From: Arthrobacter oryzae
GTDB lineage: Bacteria; Actinomycetota; Actinomycetes; Actinomycetales; Micrococcaceae
Assembly (NCBI RefSeq): GCF_030718995.1
Contig: NZ_CP132204.1
Location: 3,782,001 to 3,846,000 of the forward strand
DNA length: 64,000 nucleotides
Direction: 5' to 3'
Position numbers and translations under genes: made by a program. The notes below the pieces were generated by a model that was not told the origin of the DNA, made no database searches, and saw only the letters and a program-made list of their open reading frames with translations. Shown in pieces: positions 8,587-17,012 of this stretch (positions within the stretch are counted from its first letter, which is position 1; each line of letters starts with the position of its first letter).

Positions 8587-10170
8587 TCAGGCGTCCCGCC
8601 GGTATCGCACAGCCCCGCCGGTGACGGTCATGTGGACCATGGTGTCCCTGATCCCGGCGGCGTCTGTCGTGAAGATATCGGTGTCCAGTGCCGCGAAGTC
8701 CGCGAGCATTCCGGGGGCTAGCGTGCCCTTGAGCGCCTCCTCGCCGGAGGCGAACGCCGGGGCTACGCAGTAGGCGTGCAGGGCCTCAGCCAATGAGATT
8801 CGCTCCTGCGGTTCCCACCCGCCGTCGGGCTCCCCGGCGGCGGTGGTCCGCGTGATGGCGGCGTGCAGACCGTGGAACGGGTTGGGAACTTCCACGGGGG
8901 AGTCGGAGCCGAAGGCTACCATGGCGCCGGCGTCCAGAAGGCTCCGCCAGGCGTAGGACGCCAGGCCCCGGCCCTCAACCATGCCCAGAATGGGCAGGTC
9001 GCTGGGGCAGTGCTGCGGCTGCATGGACGCCACCACACCCAGTTCGGCCACCCGCGGGACATCCGCGGGCTGCAGGAACTGCACGTGCTCGATCCGGTGC
9101 CGCAGGCCGTTCAGCGCGGTGGTATCCCGAATTGGGGCCAGGGCGTCCAGCACCAGGGTGTTGGCGCGGTCGCCAATGGCATGCACTGCGACGGCGATGC
9201 CTGCCTCCGCCGCCCGGCCGGCCAGCGCCAGCAGCTCAGGATAGGCCGTCACCTCCACGCCGTGGCCGGTGCCGCCCGGGAAGGGCTGGCTCATGTGGCA
9301 CGTGTGTGATCCCGCAGCGCCGTCGGCAAAGATCTTCACGGCCCCGTGACGGATCCAGCTGTCACCCTGGCCGGTCCTGATGCCGGCTGCGATGGAGGCC
9401 TCAAGGTCGTCCTGGGCCAGCAGCTTGTGGACGCGCAGGGTCAGCTCTTCCTCCTCACGCAGGGTCCGGTAGGCGGCCAGGGCATCAGCGCTGTCGATAT
9501 CGTGGACGCCGGTGATGCCCAGGGACAGCAGGTACCGCTGCGCCTCCCTCAGTTGCTCCGGAAGGTTTCCGGAGACCCCCGACGCCGCCAATTTCCGCAC
9601 CGGGTAGACGGCGCTTTCCCGCAGGATTCCGGTGGCCTCACCGCCGGCGTCGCGGACTATTTCCCCGCCCGCCGGGTGGGGTGTGTCCCGGGTGATGCCC
9701 AGCTGCTGCAATGCCTGCGAGTTGGCCCAGACCGTGTGGCCGTCCGCGCTGGTGAGGGCCACGGGATTGCGCGGGCAGACCGCGTCCAGGCTGGTCCTGT
9801 CCGGCTGCACCGGAACCTGCCATTTGTTGAAATCCCACCAGCCGCCCAGGATCCACTCGCCTGCCTGGTACCGCGGCAGAACGGCGCCGATTCCAGCCAG
9901 CGCTTCGGCCAGGCTGCCCGCGCCCCGCAGATCCAACTCGTGCATGGACCTGGCCAGGCTGGCGGTGTGGATGTGGGCGTCGGTCAGACCCGGAATCACG
10001 ACGGCGTTGCCCAGGTCCATGGTCTTGGTTCCGGCGGGTGCGTGGGCACGGAGTTGGGCTGACGGCCCGGCCCCCAGGATGACGCCGTCCGCCACCAGCA
10101 GGGCTTCGACGCGGGGCTGGGCCGGGTTGAGGGTATGGAAGATCGCATTGGCAAAGAGGGTTGGGGTCAC
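8587..10170 (-). CDS. YtcJ-type amidohydrolase, second copy
   Basis: 527 aa if started at the GTG at 10170, where homology to the family begins (TPTLFANAIFHTLN). The open frame runs upstream to 10425 but encodes Arg-rich non-conserved sequence overlapping the promoter of the divergent operon. No good ribosome site precedes this GTG, so the start is uncertain. Metal ligands: HIH (H66, H68), the lysine in GAVKIFADG, histidines in AVHAIGDRA and RHRIEHVQF, aspartate in GSDSPVE. It is distinct from the 4327-6012 enzyme and lacks its acidic insert. It lies divergent from the peptide-type ABC importer, suggesting hydrolysis of the imported substrate. The 53-bp gap to the convergent MHS gene shows no clear terminator. 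Confidence 0.78.
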   Translation of the reverse strand: MTPTLFANAIFHTLNPAQPRVEALLVADGVILGAGPSAQLRAHAPAGTKTMDLGNAVVIPGLTDAHIHTASLARSMHELDLRGAGSLAEALAGIGAVLPRYQAGEWILGGWWDFNKWQVPVQPDRTSLDAVCPRNPVALTSADGHTVWANSQALQQLGITRDTPHPAGGEIVRDAGGEATGILRESAVYPVRKLAASGVSGNLPEQLREAQRYLLSLGITGVHDIDSADALAAYRTLREEEELTLRVHKLLAQDDLEASIAAGIRTGQGDSWIRHGAVKIFADGAAGSHTCHMSQPFPGGTGHGVEVTAYPELLALAGRAAEAGIAVAVHAIGDRANTLVLDALAPIRDTTALNGLRHRIEHVQFLQPADVPRVAELGVVASMQPQHCPSDLPILGMVEGRGLASYAWRSLLDAGAMVAFGSDSPVEVPNPFHGLHAAITRTTAAGEPDGGWEPQERISLAEALHAYCVAPAFASGEEALKGTLAPGMLADFAALDTDIFTTDAAGIRDTMVHMTVTGGAVRYRRDA

Positions 10171-10313
10171 CGGAACAGGGTAAGCGTGCCACCCGCGGTT
10201 TCCCGCCACCGGGTCCGCAACAAACGGGTCATCTGGCCGTGCCCCGGTGCTGACCCTGGCCCGGATGACAGCCCCGGACCCGCTGGGGCCGCGGAACTCC
10301 GCGCTCCATGCCC

Positions 10314-10376
10314 GAACGGCATGACATCTGTAAATAATGAGTCTTAGACGTTCTGAGATGCGGCTCACATACTCGA
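10314..10376 (+). promoter_or_regulatory. Promoter/operator of the ABC importer operon (copy C)
   Basis: A 63-bp block that matches 15635-15697 with identical spacing: GAACGGCATG at the left end, GTC-N3-GAC (10341-10349) in the middle and GGCTCACATACTCGA at the right end. A promoter fits within it: TAGACG (10345-10350), 17-nt spacer, CATACT (10368-10373). The GTC-N3-GAC dyad overlaps the -35 element, as expected for a repressor site. Confidence 0.65.
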
Positions 10377-10447
10377 TTCTGCAGGTGTCCGCCGCCGCCA
10401 CACGCCGCGGCCCCTGCGCTCGCATCGGACCAATCTAAGGACCCCTC

Positions 10448-12061
10448 GTGATTCAGACTTTCCCGCCCACCGCAGGCACTGCGGTCCGGCGCGGCCGCAG
10501 GCTCGCTCCGTTGGCCGCCGCTGCCGTGGCCATCGCCGTCGCCGCCACCGGCTGCACCACCGGCACCGCCACCACGGGTTCCACAGCCGGGCAGGCCTCC
10601 ACCGACACCATCCGGACCGTGGTCAACGCCGACCCCACCAGCTTTGCTCCGGTAGAGGTCCGCAACGCCGACGACTACGGCATCAACCGCCTCCTCTTCT
10701 CCACGCTGGTACGCCGCGACGAGAACAACAAGATCGTGCCGGACCTCGCCACCAAGTGGGACATCACCCCCACCCAAGGCACTTTCACCATCCGCAGCGG
10801 TGCCACCTGCGCTGACGGCACGCCCATCACCGCAGCCGTGGTGGCGGAATCGCTCAAAGTGTTCGCGTCCCCGGACAGCAAATCCAGCTTCCGTCCGCTC
10901 GTCCTGGGCGAAGGGCCCGCCACCGTCACGGCCGATGACGCCGCCGGCACCGTCACCGTCAAGCTTGCCCAGCCGTGGACAGACCTCCTCCAAGGACTGT
11001 CCCTGCACGCCACCGGCATCGTCTGCCCGGCCGGCCTCAAAGACCCCAAGGCGCTGACCGCCGGGGACATCCCCGGGGCGTTCTCCGGTCCCTACACCCT
11101 GACCAAAAAGCAGCACGGCGTGGCCTACACCTTCACGCTCCGCGAGGACTACAAGGCCTGGCCCGAGTACCAGACCGAAATCGAGGGCACCCCGGCCAGG
11201 ATCATCGAAGCCAGCGTCAACGCCAACGCCAGCGCCGTGTCCAACGAACTCCTCACCGGCACCAAAGACCTTGCCACCATCCGTGGCAAGGACGCCACCC
11301 GCTTCGACGGCAACAAGGACTTCAGCACCCAGGTGATTCCCCAGGGCAGCCTGTACGTGATGTTCAACGAACGCCCCGGCCACCCCTTCACCGACCCGGC
11401 CCTCCGCAAGGCCGTTGCCCAGGCTCTGGACTCCACCGCCTTCAACCAGGCGGCCTCGGGTGGCCTCGGCGAGCTCTACTCCTCATTCGCCCATCCGGGC
11501 GTGCCGTGCTCCAACAAGGACACCGGACTGCTCATCAAGTCAGACCCCGCAGCGGCGAAAGCCACCCTGGCCGGCGTCAAGATCCGCATGGTCGGTGCAC
11601 AAGTCTTCGGCCCCAACGGCGCCGCCAACACCTACGTTGCCGAGGCGCTCCGCACAGCCGGTGCCGACATTGAACTGCGAAACGTGGACCTGGCCACCTG
11701 GAGCACGGACCTGACCCAGAAGCTCGACACCTGGGACATCACCGTGATGGGCGGCATCAACGCCGGGGGCACCATGTACGGGGCGCTATCCACGGTCATC
11801 GGAACCCCTGTGGAAAAGGGGGGCCTCAACTGGGGCGGCCTGGAGAACCAGCCCGTCCTTGACCTGGTGTCCAAGGCCATGACCCAAACCGATGACGCCG
11901 AGCGTTGCGGGACCTACCAGGAAGCACAGAAGCTCATGATCAGCGAGGCCCACGTGATCCCGCTGGCCAGTCTGCCCTCCCAGGTGACCATCCGCTCCGG
12001 CTTCGCCATGCACACCATGAATGGCCAGCCGGACGAGAGCACCATGCGGATCACGAAGTAG
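10448..12061 (+). CDS. Peptide/nickel-type ABC importer, substrate-binding lipoprotein
   Basis: 537 aa, SBP family 5 (DppA/OppA-like), with GTG start and AAGGA 7 nt upstream. The signal peptide carries RRGRR, a hydrophobic Ala/Val core and a lipobox ending AATGC (C36), so the mature protein is membrane-anchored outside the cell. It captures peptides or related oligo-amide ligands and passes them to the permeases encoded next. The gene is first of a four-gene operon (binding protein, permease, permease-ATPase, ATPase). Confidence 0.85.
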   Translation: MIQTFPPTAGTAVRRGRRLAPLAAAAVAIAVAATGCTTGTATTGSTAGQASTDTIRTVVNADPTSFAPVEVRNADDYGINRLLFSTLVRRDENNKIVPDLATKWDITPTQGTFTIRSGATCADGTPITAAVVAESLKVFASPDSKSSFRPLVLGEGPATVTADDAAGTVTVKLAQPWTDLLQGLSLHATGIVCPAGLKDPKALTAGDIPGAFSGPYTLTKKQHGVAYTFTLREDYKAWPEYQTEIEGTPARIIEASVNANASAVSNELLTGTKDLATIRGKDATRFDGNKDFSTQVIPQGSLYVMFNERPGHPFTDPALRKAVAQALDSTAFNQAASGGLGELYSSFAHPGVPCSNKDTGLLIKSDPAAAKATLAGVKIRMVGAQVFGPNGAANTYVAEALRTAGADIELRNVDLATWSTDLTQKLDTWDITVMGGINAGGTMYGALSTVIGTPVEKGGLNWGGLENQPVLDLVSKAMTQTDDAERCGTYQEAQKLMISEAHVIPLASLPSQVTIRSGFAMHTMNGQPDESTMRITK

Positions 12062-12075
12062 CCGGTCAACAGCCC

Positions 12076-13107
12076 ATGACTGCTCCCAGCATTGCTGAAG
12101 CTTCCCGCACTCCCGGCTCCGGTGCCGGGAGTGCGGGAAGCCGCTACCTCCGCCACCCGTGGGTGGGATTCTCGCTGCGCCGGCTCGCCGGGCTGCTGCT
12201 CTCCTTCGCCGTCCTGGTGACCGTGACGTTCCTGATTGTCCCGCTGATCCCCGGGGACCCGGCCGTCATCGCCGCCGGTGAAGGCGCCAGCCCCAACCAA
12301 ATCGCCGCCGTCCGGGCGGAGCTGGGCCTCGACCTGCCCCTCCTCACCCAGTTCCTGAACTACGTTTCAGGCGTCCTGCGCCTGGACATGGGTGCATCGT
12401 TCATCAGCGGCGAAAGCGTGTCCGCCCTGATCTTCACGCGGTTCCCGTTCACCGCGGAGATCGCACTCCTGGCCATCGCGCTGGTCCTGGCCATTGCCGT
12501 GCCGCTCGGAATGACCGTGGCAATCCTGACCCGCGGCGGCCGTAACAGATGGCTGGACACCGGATTCAACTTCGTCACCAGCCTGATCTACTCCGTTCCC
12601 CAGTACGTGGTGGCCACCCTCTTGGTGGTGGTGTTTGCCGTGACCCTTCGCTGGTTCCCGGCAGCCGGTGCGGCAACCTTGAACTCGCTGGTGCTGCCCA
12701 CTGCCGCCCTGATGCTGGGGCCCGCGTGCGTGATCTCGCGGATCGTGCGGCGCGAAACCGCGGCGGTGCTTGAAAAGGACTACATCCGCACGGCCCGCGG
12801 CTGGCGGTTCAGTGTGCTGCGGACCAACGCCCGCTACGTCCTGCCGAACCTGGTGACCACTACGCTGACCCTCTCGGGCCTGATCCTGGCCGCGCAGCTG
12901 GGCGGCGCCGTGGTGATTGAAACCGTGTTCGCCTGGCCCGGGCTGGGGCAGGGAATCGTCAACGCGATCCTGCAGCGCGACTACCCAGTGATCCGGGGCA
13001 TCATCCTGGTCCTTGGGCTGCTGGCCACTCTCATCATCATCCTGGTGGACTTCATCCTGGCCATCATCGATCCCCGCAACCTCGGAGGAACCACCCATGA
13101 CGTCTAG
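12076..13107 (+). CDS. Peptide/nickel-type ABC importer permease (DppB-like)
   Basis: 343 aa from the ATG at 12076, 14 nt after the binding-protein gene. Six predicted helices; the first-helix segment RRLAGLLLSFAVLVTVTFLIV and the IPGDPAV loop are typical of OppB/DppB, and the EAA-like loop reads ARGWRFSVLRTNARYVLPN. A longer frame to 11905 only reads the preceding gene out of phase. Its last codons overlap the start of the next gene by 11 bp, indicating translational coupling. Confidence 0.87.
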   Translation: MTAPSIAEASRTPGSGAGSAGSRYLRHPWVGFSLRRLAGLLLSFAVLVTVTFLIVPLIPGDPAVIAAGEGASPNQIAAVRAELGLDLPLLTQFLNYVSGVLRLDMGASFISGESVSALIFTRFPFTAEIALLAIALVLAIAVPLGMTVAILTRGGRNRWLDTGFNFVTSLIYSVPQYVVATLLVVVFAVTLRWFPAAGAATLNSLVLPTAALMLGPACVISRIVRRETAAVLEKDYIRTARGWRFSVLRTNARYVLPNLVTTTLTLSGLILAAQLGGAVVIETVFAWPGLGQGIVNAILQRDYPVIRGIILVLGLLATLIIILVDFILAIIDPRNLGGTTHDV

Positions 13108-14791
13108 GTTTAGGAGCCGGGAATTCTGGACTCCAGCCATGGTGACCGGCGCAGTGCTGATGACCGCCCTGATCCTCGTCGCCGCCCTTGCCCCGCTGAC
13201 GCTGAAGCAGGCAGCCGAGCAGCTGACCCCCAACGCAGCCCAGGCACCCAGCGCCGCCCACTGGCTGGGCACCGACGACTTCGGCCGCGACCTGCTGGCC
13301 CGCGCGCTCGTGGCCACCCGGCTGACCCTGCTCATGACCGCCGGGGCGGCCGCGATCACGGTGCTCGCCGGCGTCGTCATTGGCCTTGGCATCTGGTTAT
13401 CCGGCCGGCGCGTCCGGGAGGCGTCCCTGCGGGTACTGGAAACCGCAGTGGCCTACCCCAGCCTGATCTTCGCCCTGGTGATCGCCGCGGTGCTTGAACC
13501 CGGTGTTTCCTCGGCGGTCATCGCGATCGGGATCGCCGGGATACCCGGCTTCGCCCGGATCACGGCAAACCTGGCCTCCTCCGTGTCCAGCAGCGAGTAT
13601 GTGGTCACAGCCCGGCTCCTAGGTGTCAGCCCGGTCCGCATCGCCGTGCGGCACATGCTGCCGAACATGGCCGAGCCGCTGCTGATCCTATCCGGCACGG
13701 TGTTTGCCCTGTCCCTGGTGGAAATCTCCGCCTTGTCCTTCATCGGGCTCGGCGTGCAGTCCCCGGAGTACGATTTCGGCCGGCTCCTGAACGACAGCCT
13801 GGGCGCGCTGTACACCCAGCCGTTGGAAGCCGTGGGACCGTCCATCATGATCGCGCTGTCCGGCCTGTCAGTCATGCTGATCGGCGACGCACTGGCCTCC
13901 CATGCCGACCCCCGGGCCAAGCGAAGGTTCTTGCCCCGGGTCCTGCAGCGCAACCGCACCGTGACCGTCCCGGCCGCGGACGAAGCGCTGGTGCGCGTGG
14001 AAAACCTCCGGATCAGCATCCCGGGCCGCCAGGACCTGGTCAAGGGCATCTCCTTCACCATCCACACCGGCGAGGTAGTGGCGCTGGTGGGGGAGTCCGG
14101 CTCGGGGAAATCCCTGACGGCAATGGCCATTGCCGGCCTGCCCTCGGAGGACCTCGCCGTCGGCGCGGACCTGCTGCGGGTAGCCGATATGAACATGCTG
14201 GCCGAACCCAACCAGTCACGGCTGGCCAAGGAGATCAGCATCGTCTACCAGGACCCCGGCACTACGTTCAACCCGTCCCTGCGCATGGGGTCCCAGCTAA
14301 CCGAGGTCCTGCGCACCCATCTGGGCATGGGCGGCGCCAAGGCCCGGAAGGTCATCACTGAGGCGCTCGCCGCCGTCAACATCACCGAGCCGGCCAAGCG
14401 GCTCCGCCAGCACCCGCACGAGCTCTCCGGCGGCATGCGCCAACGGGCCATGATTGCCGCGTCCATCGTCACCTCACCGACCCTGATCGTGGCGGATGAG
14501 CCGACGACGGCTTTGGACGTCACCGTGCAGGCGGAAGTTCTGCGCCAGTTCCGGCGCATCCACCGCGAGGAGGGGACGGCCATGCTGTTCATCTCGCATG
14601 ACCTGGGTGTGGTGGAGGCGCTCTGCGACACCATCCTGGTGATGAAATCCGGCGAAATCGTCGAACGGCTGACGTCCGGACAGCTGGCTGCACGGGATGT
14701 CCACCACCCTTACACCAAGGCACTGCTGGCCGCGATCCCCGTCCTGGATCTCGGCCGCATGCCGGCCACCGCAGGAGCTGACACACCATGA
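13097..14791 (+). CDS. ABC importer permease-ATPase fusion (DppC-DppD-like)
   Basis: 564 aa. Residues about 1-275 form a DppC-type permease (LGTDDFGRDLLARAL near 55; EAA loop ARLLGVSPVRIAVRHMLPN), and residues about 295-550 form a complete ATPase: Walker A GESGSGKS, signature LSGGMRQR, Walker B LIVADEPTTALD and switch SHDLGVVE. GGAGGA lies 7 nt before the ATG at 13097. There is no stop or frameshift between the domains, so the fusion is real. Its ATPase half lacks the C-terminal oligopeptide/CxxC extension common in stand-alone DppD. Permease/ATP-binding fusions of this type are known in actinobacteria. Confidence 0.88.
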   Translation: MTSRFRSREFWTPAMVTGAVLMTALILVAALAPLTLKQAAEQLTPNAAQAPSAAHWLGTDDFGRDLLARALVATRLTLLMTAGAAAITVLAGVVIGLGIWLSGRRVREASLRVLETAVAYPSLIFALVIAAVLEPGVSSAVIAIGIAGIPGFARITANLASSVSSSEYVVTARLLGVSPVRIAVRHMLPNMAEPLLILSGTVFALSLVEISALSFIGLGVQSPEYDFGRLLNDSLGALYTQPLEAVGPSIMIALSGLSVMLIGDALASHADPRAKRRFLPRVLQRNRTVTVPAADEALVRVENLRISIPGRQDLVKGISFTIHTGEVVALVGESGSGKSLTAMAIAGLPSEDLAVGADLLRVADMNMLAEPNQSRLAKEISIVYQDPGTTFNPSLRMGSQLTEVLRTHLGMGGAKARKVITEALAAVNITEPAKRLRQHPHELSGGMRQRAMIAASIVTSPTLIVADEPTTALDVTVQAEVLRQFRRIHREEGTAMLFISHDLGVVEALCDTILVMKSGEIVERLTSGQLAARDVHHPYTKALLAAIPVLDLGRMPATAGADTP

Positions 14792-15603
14792 ATCCACACA
14801 CCAACGTTGCCGTCGCTGAGGTCGGAGCCCGCGCGGGCGCTCCCGCCGCAGCAGTACGGAAGCTGAACGTCAGCTTTGGCTCCGCCCATGTCCTCAAGGA
14901 CGTCACCCTGGCCGTTCCGGCGGGGCGGGTGGTTGGCCTGGTGGGCGAGTCCGGGTCCGGGAAGTCCACGCTGGGCAAGACGCTGGTGGGAATCAACCGG
15001 CCCACCAGCGGTGAAGTGCTCATCGGAAACAAGGACTTCACCACAGTGCACGGCGAAGCCCGCCAGCGGATGCGTCGGGAAGTCCAGTACATTCCCCAGG
15101 ACCCGTACTCCTCGCTCAGCCCGCGGCGCACCACGGGCCAGACGCTGGCCGAGGCCCTGGACCCGCGGAGAGCCGACCCCGTCAGGCACCGGGACGCTAT
15201 CGCCGCTGCACTGGAGCGCGTCAAACTGGACCCCTCCGCGGCGGACAAGTACCCGCATGAGTTCTCCGGCGGCCAGCGGCAACGGATCGCCATCGCCCGC
15301 GCGCTGATGCTGGAGCCAAAGCTGGTCATTGCCGACGAGATCACGTCGGCGCTTGATGTCTCCGTCCAGGCGGACATCATCCGGCTGCTGCAGGGAATGC
15401 GCGGCACCGTGGACAGCGCCATGCTGTTCATCTCGCACAACCTGGCCGTAGTGCAGGAACTCTGTGACGACGTGGTGGTGATGTTCCAGGGCCGCATCGT
15501 GGAACAGGGCACCATCGATGCCGTGTACCGCGACCCGCATCATGAGTACACACGCAACCTCCTGGCGTCCGTTCCCGGATCGCCCGAGTTCTCGCTGGAC
15601 TGA
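14788..15603 (+). CDS. ABC importer ATP-binding protein (DppF-like)
   Basis: 271-aa second ATPase of the importer, coupled to the fusion gene by an ATGA overlap. Walker A GESGSGKST, Q-loop YIPQDPYSSLSPR, signature FSGGQRQR, Walker B LVIADEITSALD, H-loop SHNLAVVQ. Asn replaces Asp in the SH-DL motif and Ile replaces Pro in DEP, both tolerated in this family. The protein completes a heterodimeric ATPase pair with the fused domain. Confidence 0.88.
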   Translation: MNPHTNVAVAEVGARAGAPAAAVRKLNVSFGSAHVLKDVTLAVPAGRVVGLVGESGSGKSTLGKTLVGINRPTSGEVLIGNKDFTTVHGEARQRMRREVQYIPQDPYSSLSPRRTTGQTLAEALDPRRADPVRHRDAIAAALERVKLDPSAADKYPHEFSGGQRQRIAIARALMLEPKLVIADEITSALDVSVQADIIRLLQGMRGTVDSAMLFISHNLAVVQELCDDVVVMFQGRIVEQGTIDAVYRDPHHEYTRNLLASVPGSPEFSLD

Positions 15604-15634
15604 CGTTCTACCTCGCCCGGCCCGCTTCATGCCG

Positions 15635-15697
15635 GAACGGCATGCAATTCTTGCGAAATAGGTCATGGACGGCAGGTATCGCGGCTCACATACTCGA
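15635..15697 (+). promoter_or_regulatory. Promoter/operator of the M20 amidohydrolase unit (copy D)
   Basis: Matches the 63-bp block before the ABC operon: GAACGGCATG at 15635-15644, dyad GTC-N3-GAC at 15662-15670, GGCTCACATACTCGA at 15683-15697. Promoter TGGACG (15666-15671), 17-nt spacer, CATACT (15689-15694). It indicates coregulation of importer and peptidase by one regulator, not encoded adjacent to it. Confidence 0.65.
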
Positions 15698-15752
15698 AGG
15701 AAGCAAAAACCACTGTTTAGTGGACAAACCGTACATCCGAAGGGAACACTCC

Positions 15753-16979
15753 GTGTCCGTCGCCCGAATTCTTGAAGACGCCCGCGAACTCCACGGCGAA
15801 GTCGTCCAGTTGCGCCACGACCTGCACCGCCACCCCGAACTGGGCCTGGACCTGCCCCGCACCCAGGAGAAGGTGCTGGAGGCAATGTCCGACCTGCCCC
15901 TCGAGATCACGCTGGGCAAGGGCCTCACGTCCGTGGGCGCGGTTTTGCGGGGCACCGCCGGTGACCCGTCCGCCGTCGACCGCCCCACTGTCCTGCTCCG
16001 CGCCGATATGGATGCCTTGCCGCTGCAGGAGGAAACCGGCGTCGGCTTCGCGTCCATGACGCCGAACCGGATGCATGCCTGCGGCCACGATCTGCACACG
16101 TCCATGCTGGTGGGCGCTGCGCGGCTGCTGGCCGAGCGGCGGCACCAGCTGGCCGGCGACGTCGTCCTGATGTTCCAGCCGGCGGAGGAACAGCTGGCCG
16201 GCGCCCCGATGATGATCGAGGAAGGCATCCTGGAGCTGTCCGGTCGCCAGGCCGACGCCGCCTACGGGCTGCACGTGTTCAGCGCCGGCGGCAACACCGG
16301 CCGGTTCGAAACCAAGGCCGGCGTTATGATGTCCGCCGCGGATGCGCTCTTCGTGAAGGTCATCGGCCGGGGCGGCCACGGCTCGGCGCCGCATCAGGCA
16401 AAGGATCCCGTCCCGGTGATGGCCGAAATGATCCTGGGCCTCCAGAACATGGTCACGAGACAGTTCAACGCCCACGATCCTGTGGTGGTTTCCGTGGGCA
16501 TGGTCAAGGCGGGAGAGGCCATCAACGTCATCCCGGACATGGCCGAATTCGGTGCCAGCCTGCGGATGTACTCGGACGAAGCCCGCACCAAGATGCAGAC
16601 CGCCATCCCGCGCCTGCTCAAGGGCATCGCATCAGCCCACGGGCTGGAAGTGGACATCAACTACCACGTGGGCGGACGCGTCACAGTCACTGACGCGGCC
16701 CACACGGCCTTCGCTGCTGAGCAGATCCATGAGCTCTTCGGCGCCGAACGCCACCACAGCCTGCCCGCCCCGCTAGGCGGGTCCGAGGACTTCGCCGACG
16801 TCCTGGCCCGGGTACCGGGCAGCTTCATCTGCCTGGACGCCACCCCGCTTGGTGGCGGCCCGGACGCAGCCTTCAACCATTCACCCCGCGCCACGTTCGA
16901 CGACAGCGTGCTCGTGGACGGAACCGCTCTCTACACCCAGCTTGCCGTCGCGCGGCTGGCCCAGCTCGCCGCCGCCTAA
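15753..16979 (+). CDS. M20-family amidohydrolase (hippurate/N-acyl-amino-acid hydrolase type)
   Basis: 408 aa from a GTG with AAGGGA 6 nt upstream. Dinuclear-metal motifs are clear: D85-M-D87 in LRADMDALPL, C110-G-H112-D in ACGHDLHTSM, catalytic E145-E146 in FQPAEE, and the late GGSEDFAD histidine/glutamate region. The internal dimerisation domain (about 185-300) is intact. Family members cleave N-acyl amino acids, hippurate or indole-acetyl-amino acids. With the peptide-type ABC importer it probably cleaves imported acylated amino acids in the cytosol. Confidence 0.85.
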   Translation: MSVARILEDARELHGEVVQLRHDLHRHPELGLDLPRTQEKVLEAMSDLPLEITLGKGLTSVGAVLRGTAGDPSAVDRPTVLLRADMDALPLQEETGVGFASMTPNRMHACGHDLHTSMLVGAARLLAERRHQLAGDVVLMFQPAEEQLAGAPMMIEEGILELSGRQADAAYGLHVFSAGGNTGRFETKAGVMMSAADALFVKVIGRGGHGSAPHQAKDPVPVMAEMILGLQNMVTRQFNAHDPVVVSVGMVKAGEAINVIPDMAEFGASLRMYSDEARTKMQTAIPRLLKGIASAHGLEVDINYHVGGRVTVTDAAHTAFAAEQIHELFGAERHHSLPAPLGGSEDFADVLARVPGSFICLDATPLGGGPDAAFNHSPRATFDDSVLVDGTALYTQLAVARLAQLAAA

Positions 16980-17012
16980 CCAGGCCTCCCGGCTCCCACC
17001 CAAGGAAACCCC

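Noticed and set aside
10229..11383. 384-aa minus-strand open frame opposite the ABC binding protein
   Set aside because: Gly/Val/Ala-rich shadow of the plus-strand lipoprotein gene; no ribosome site and no family resemblance, typical of antisense frames in GC-rich DNA.
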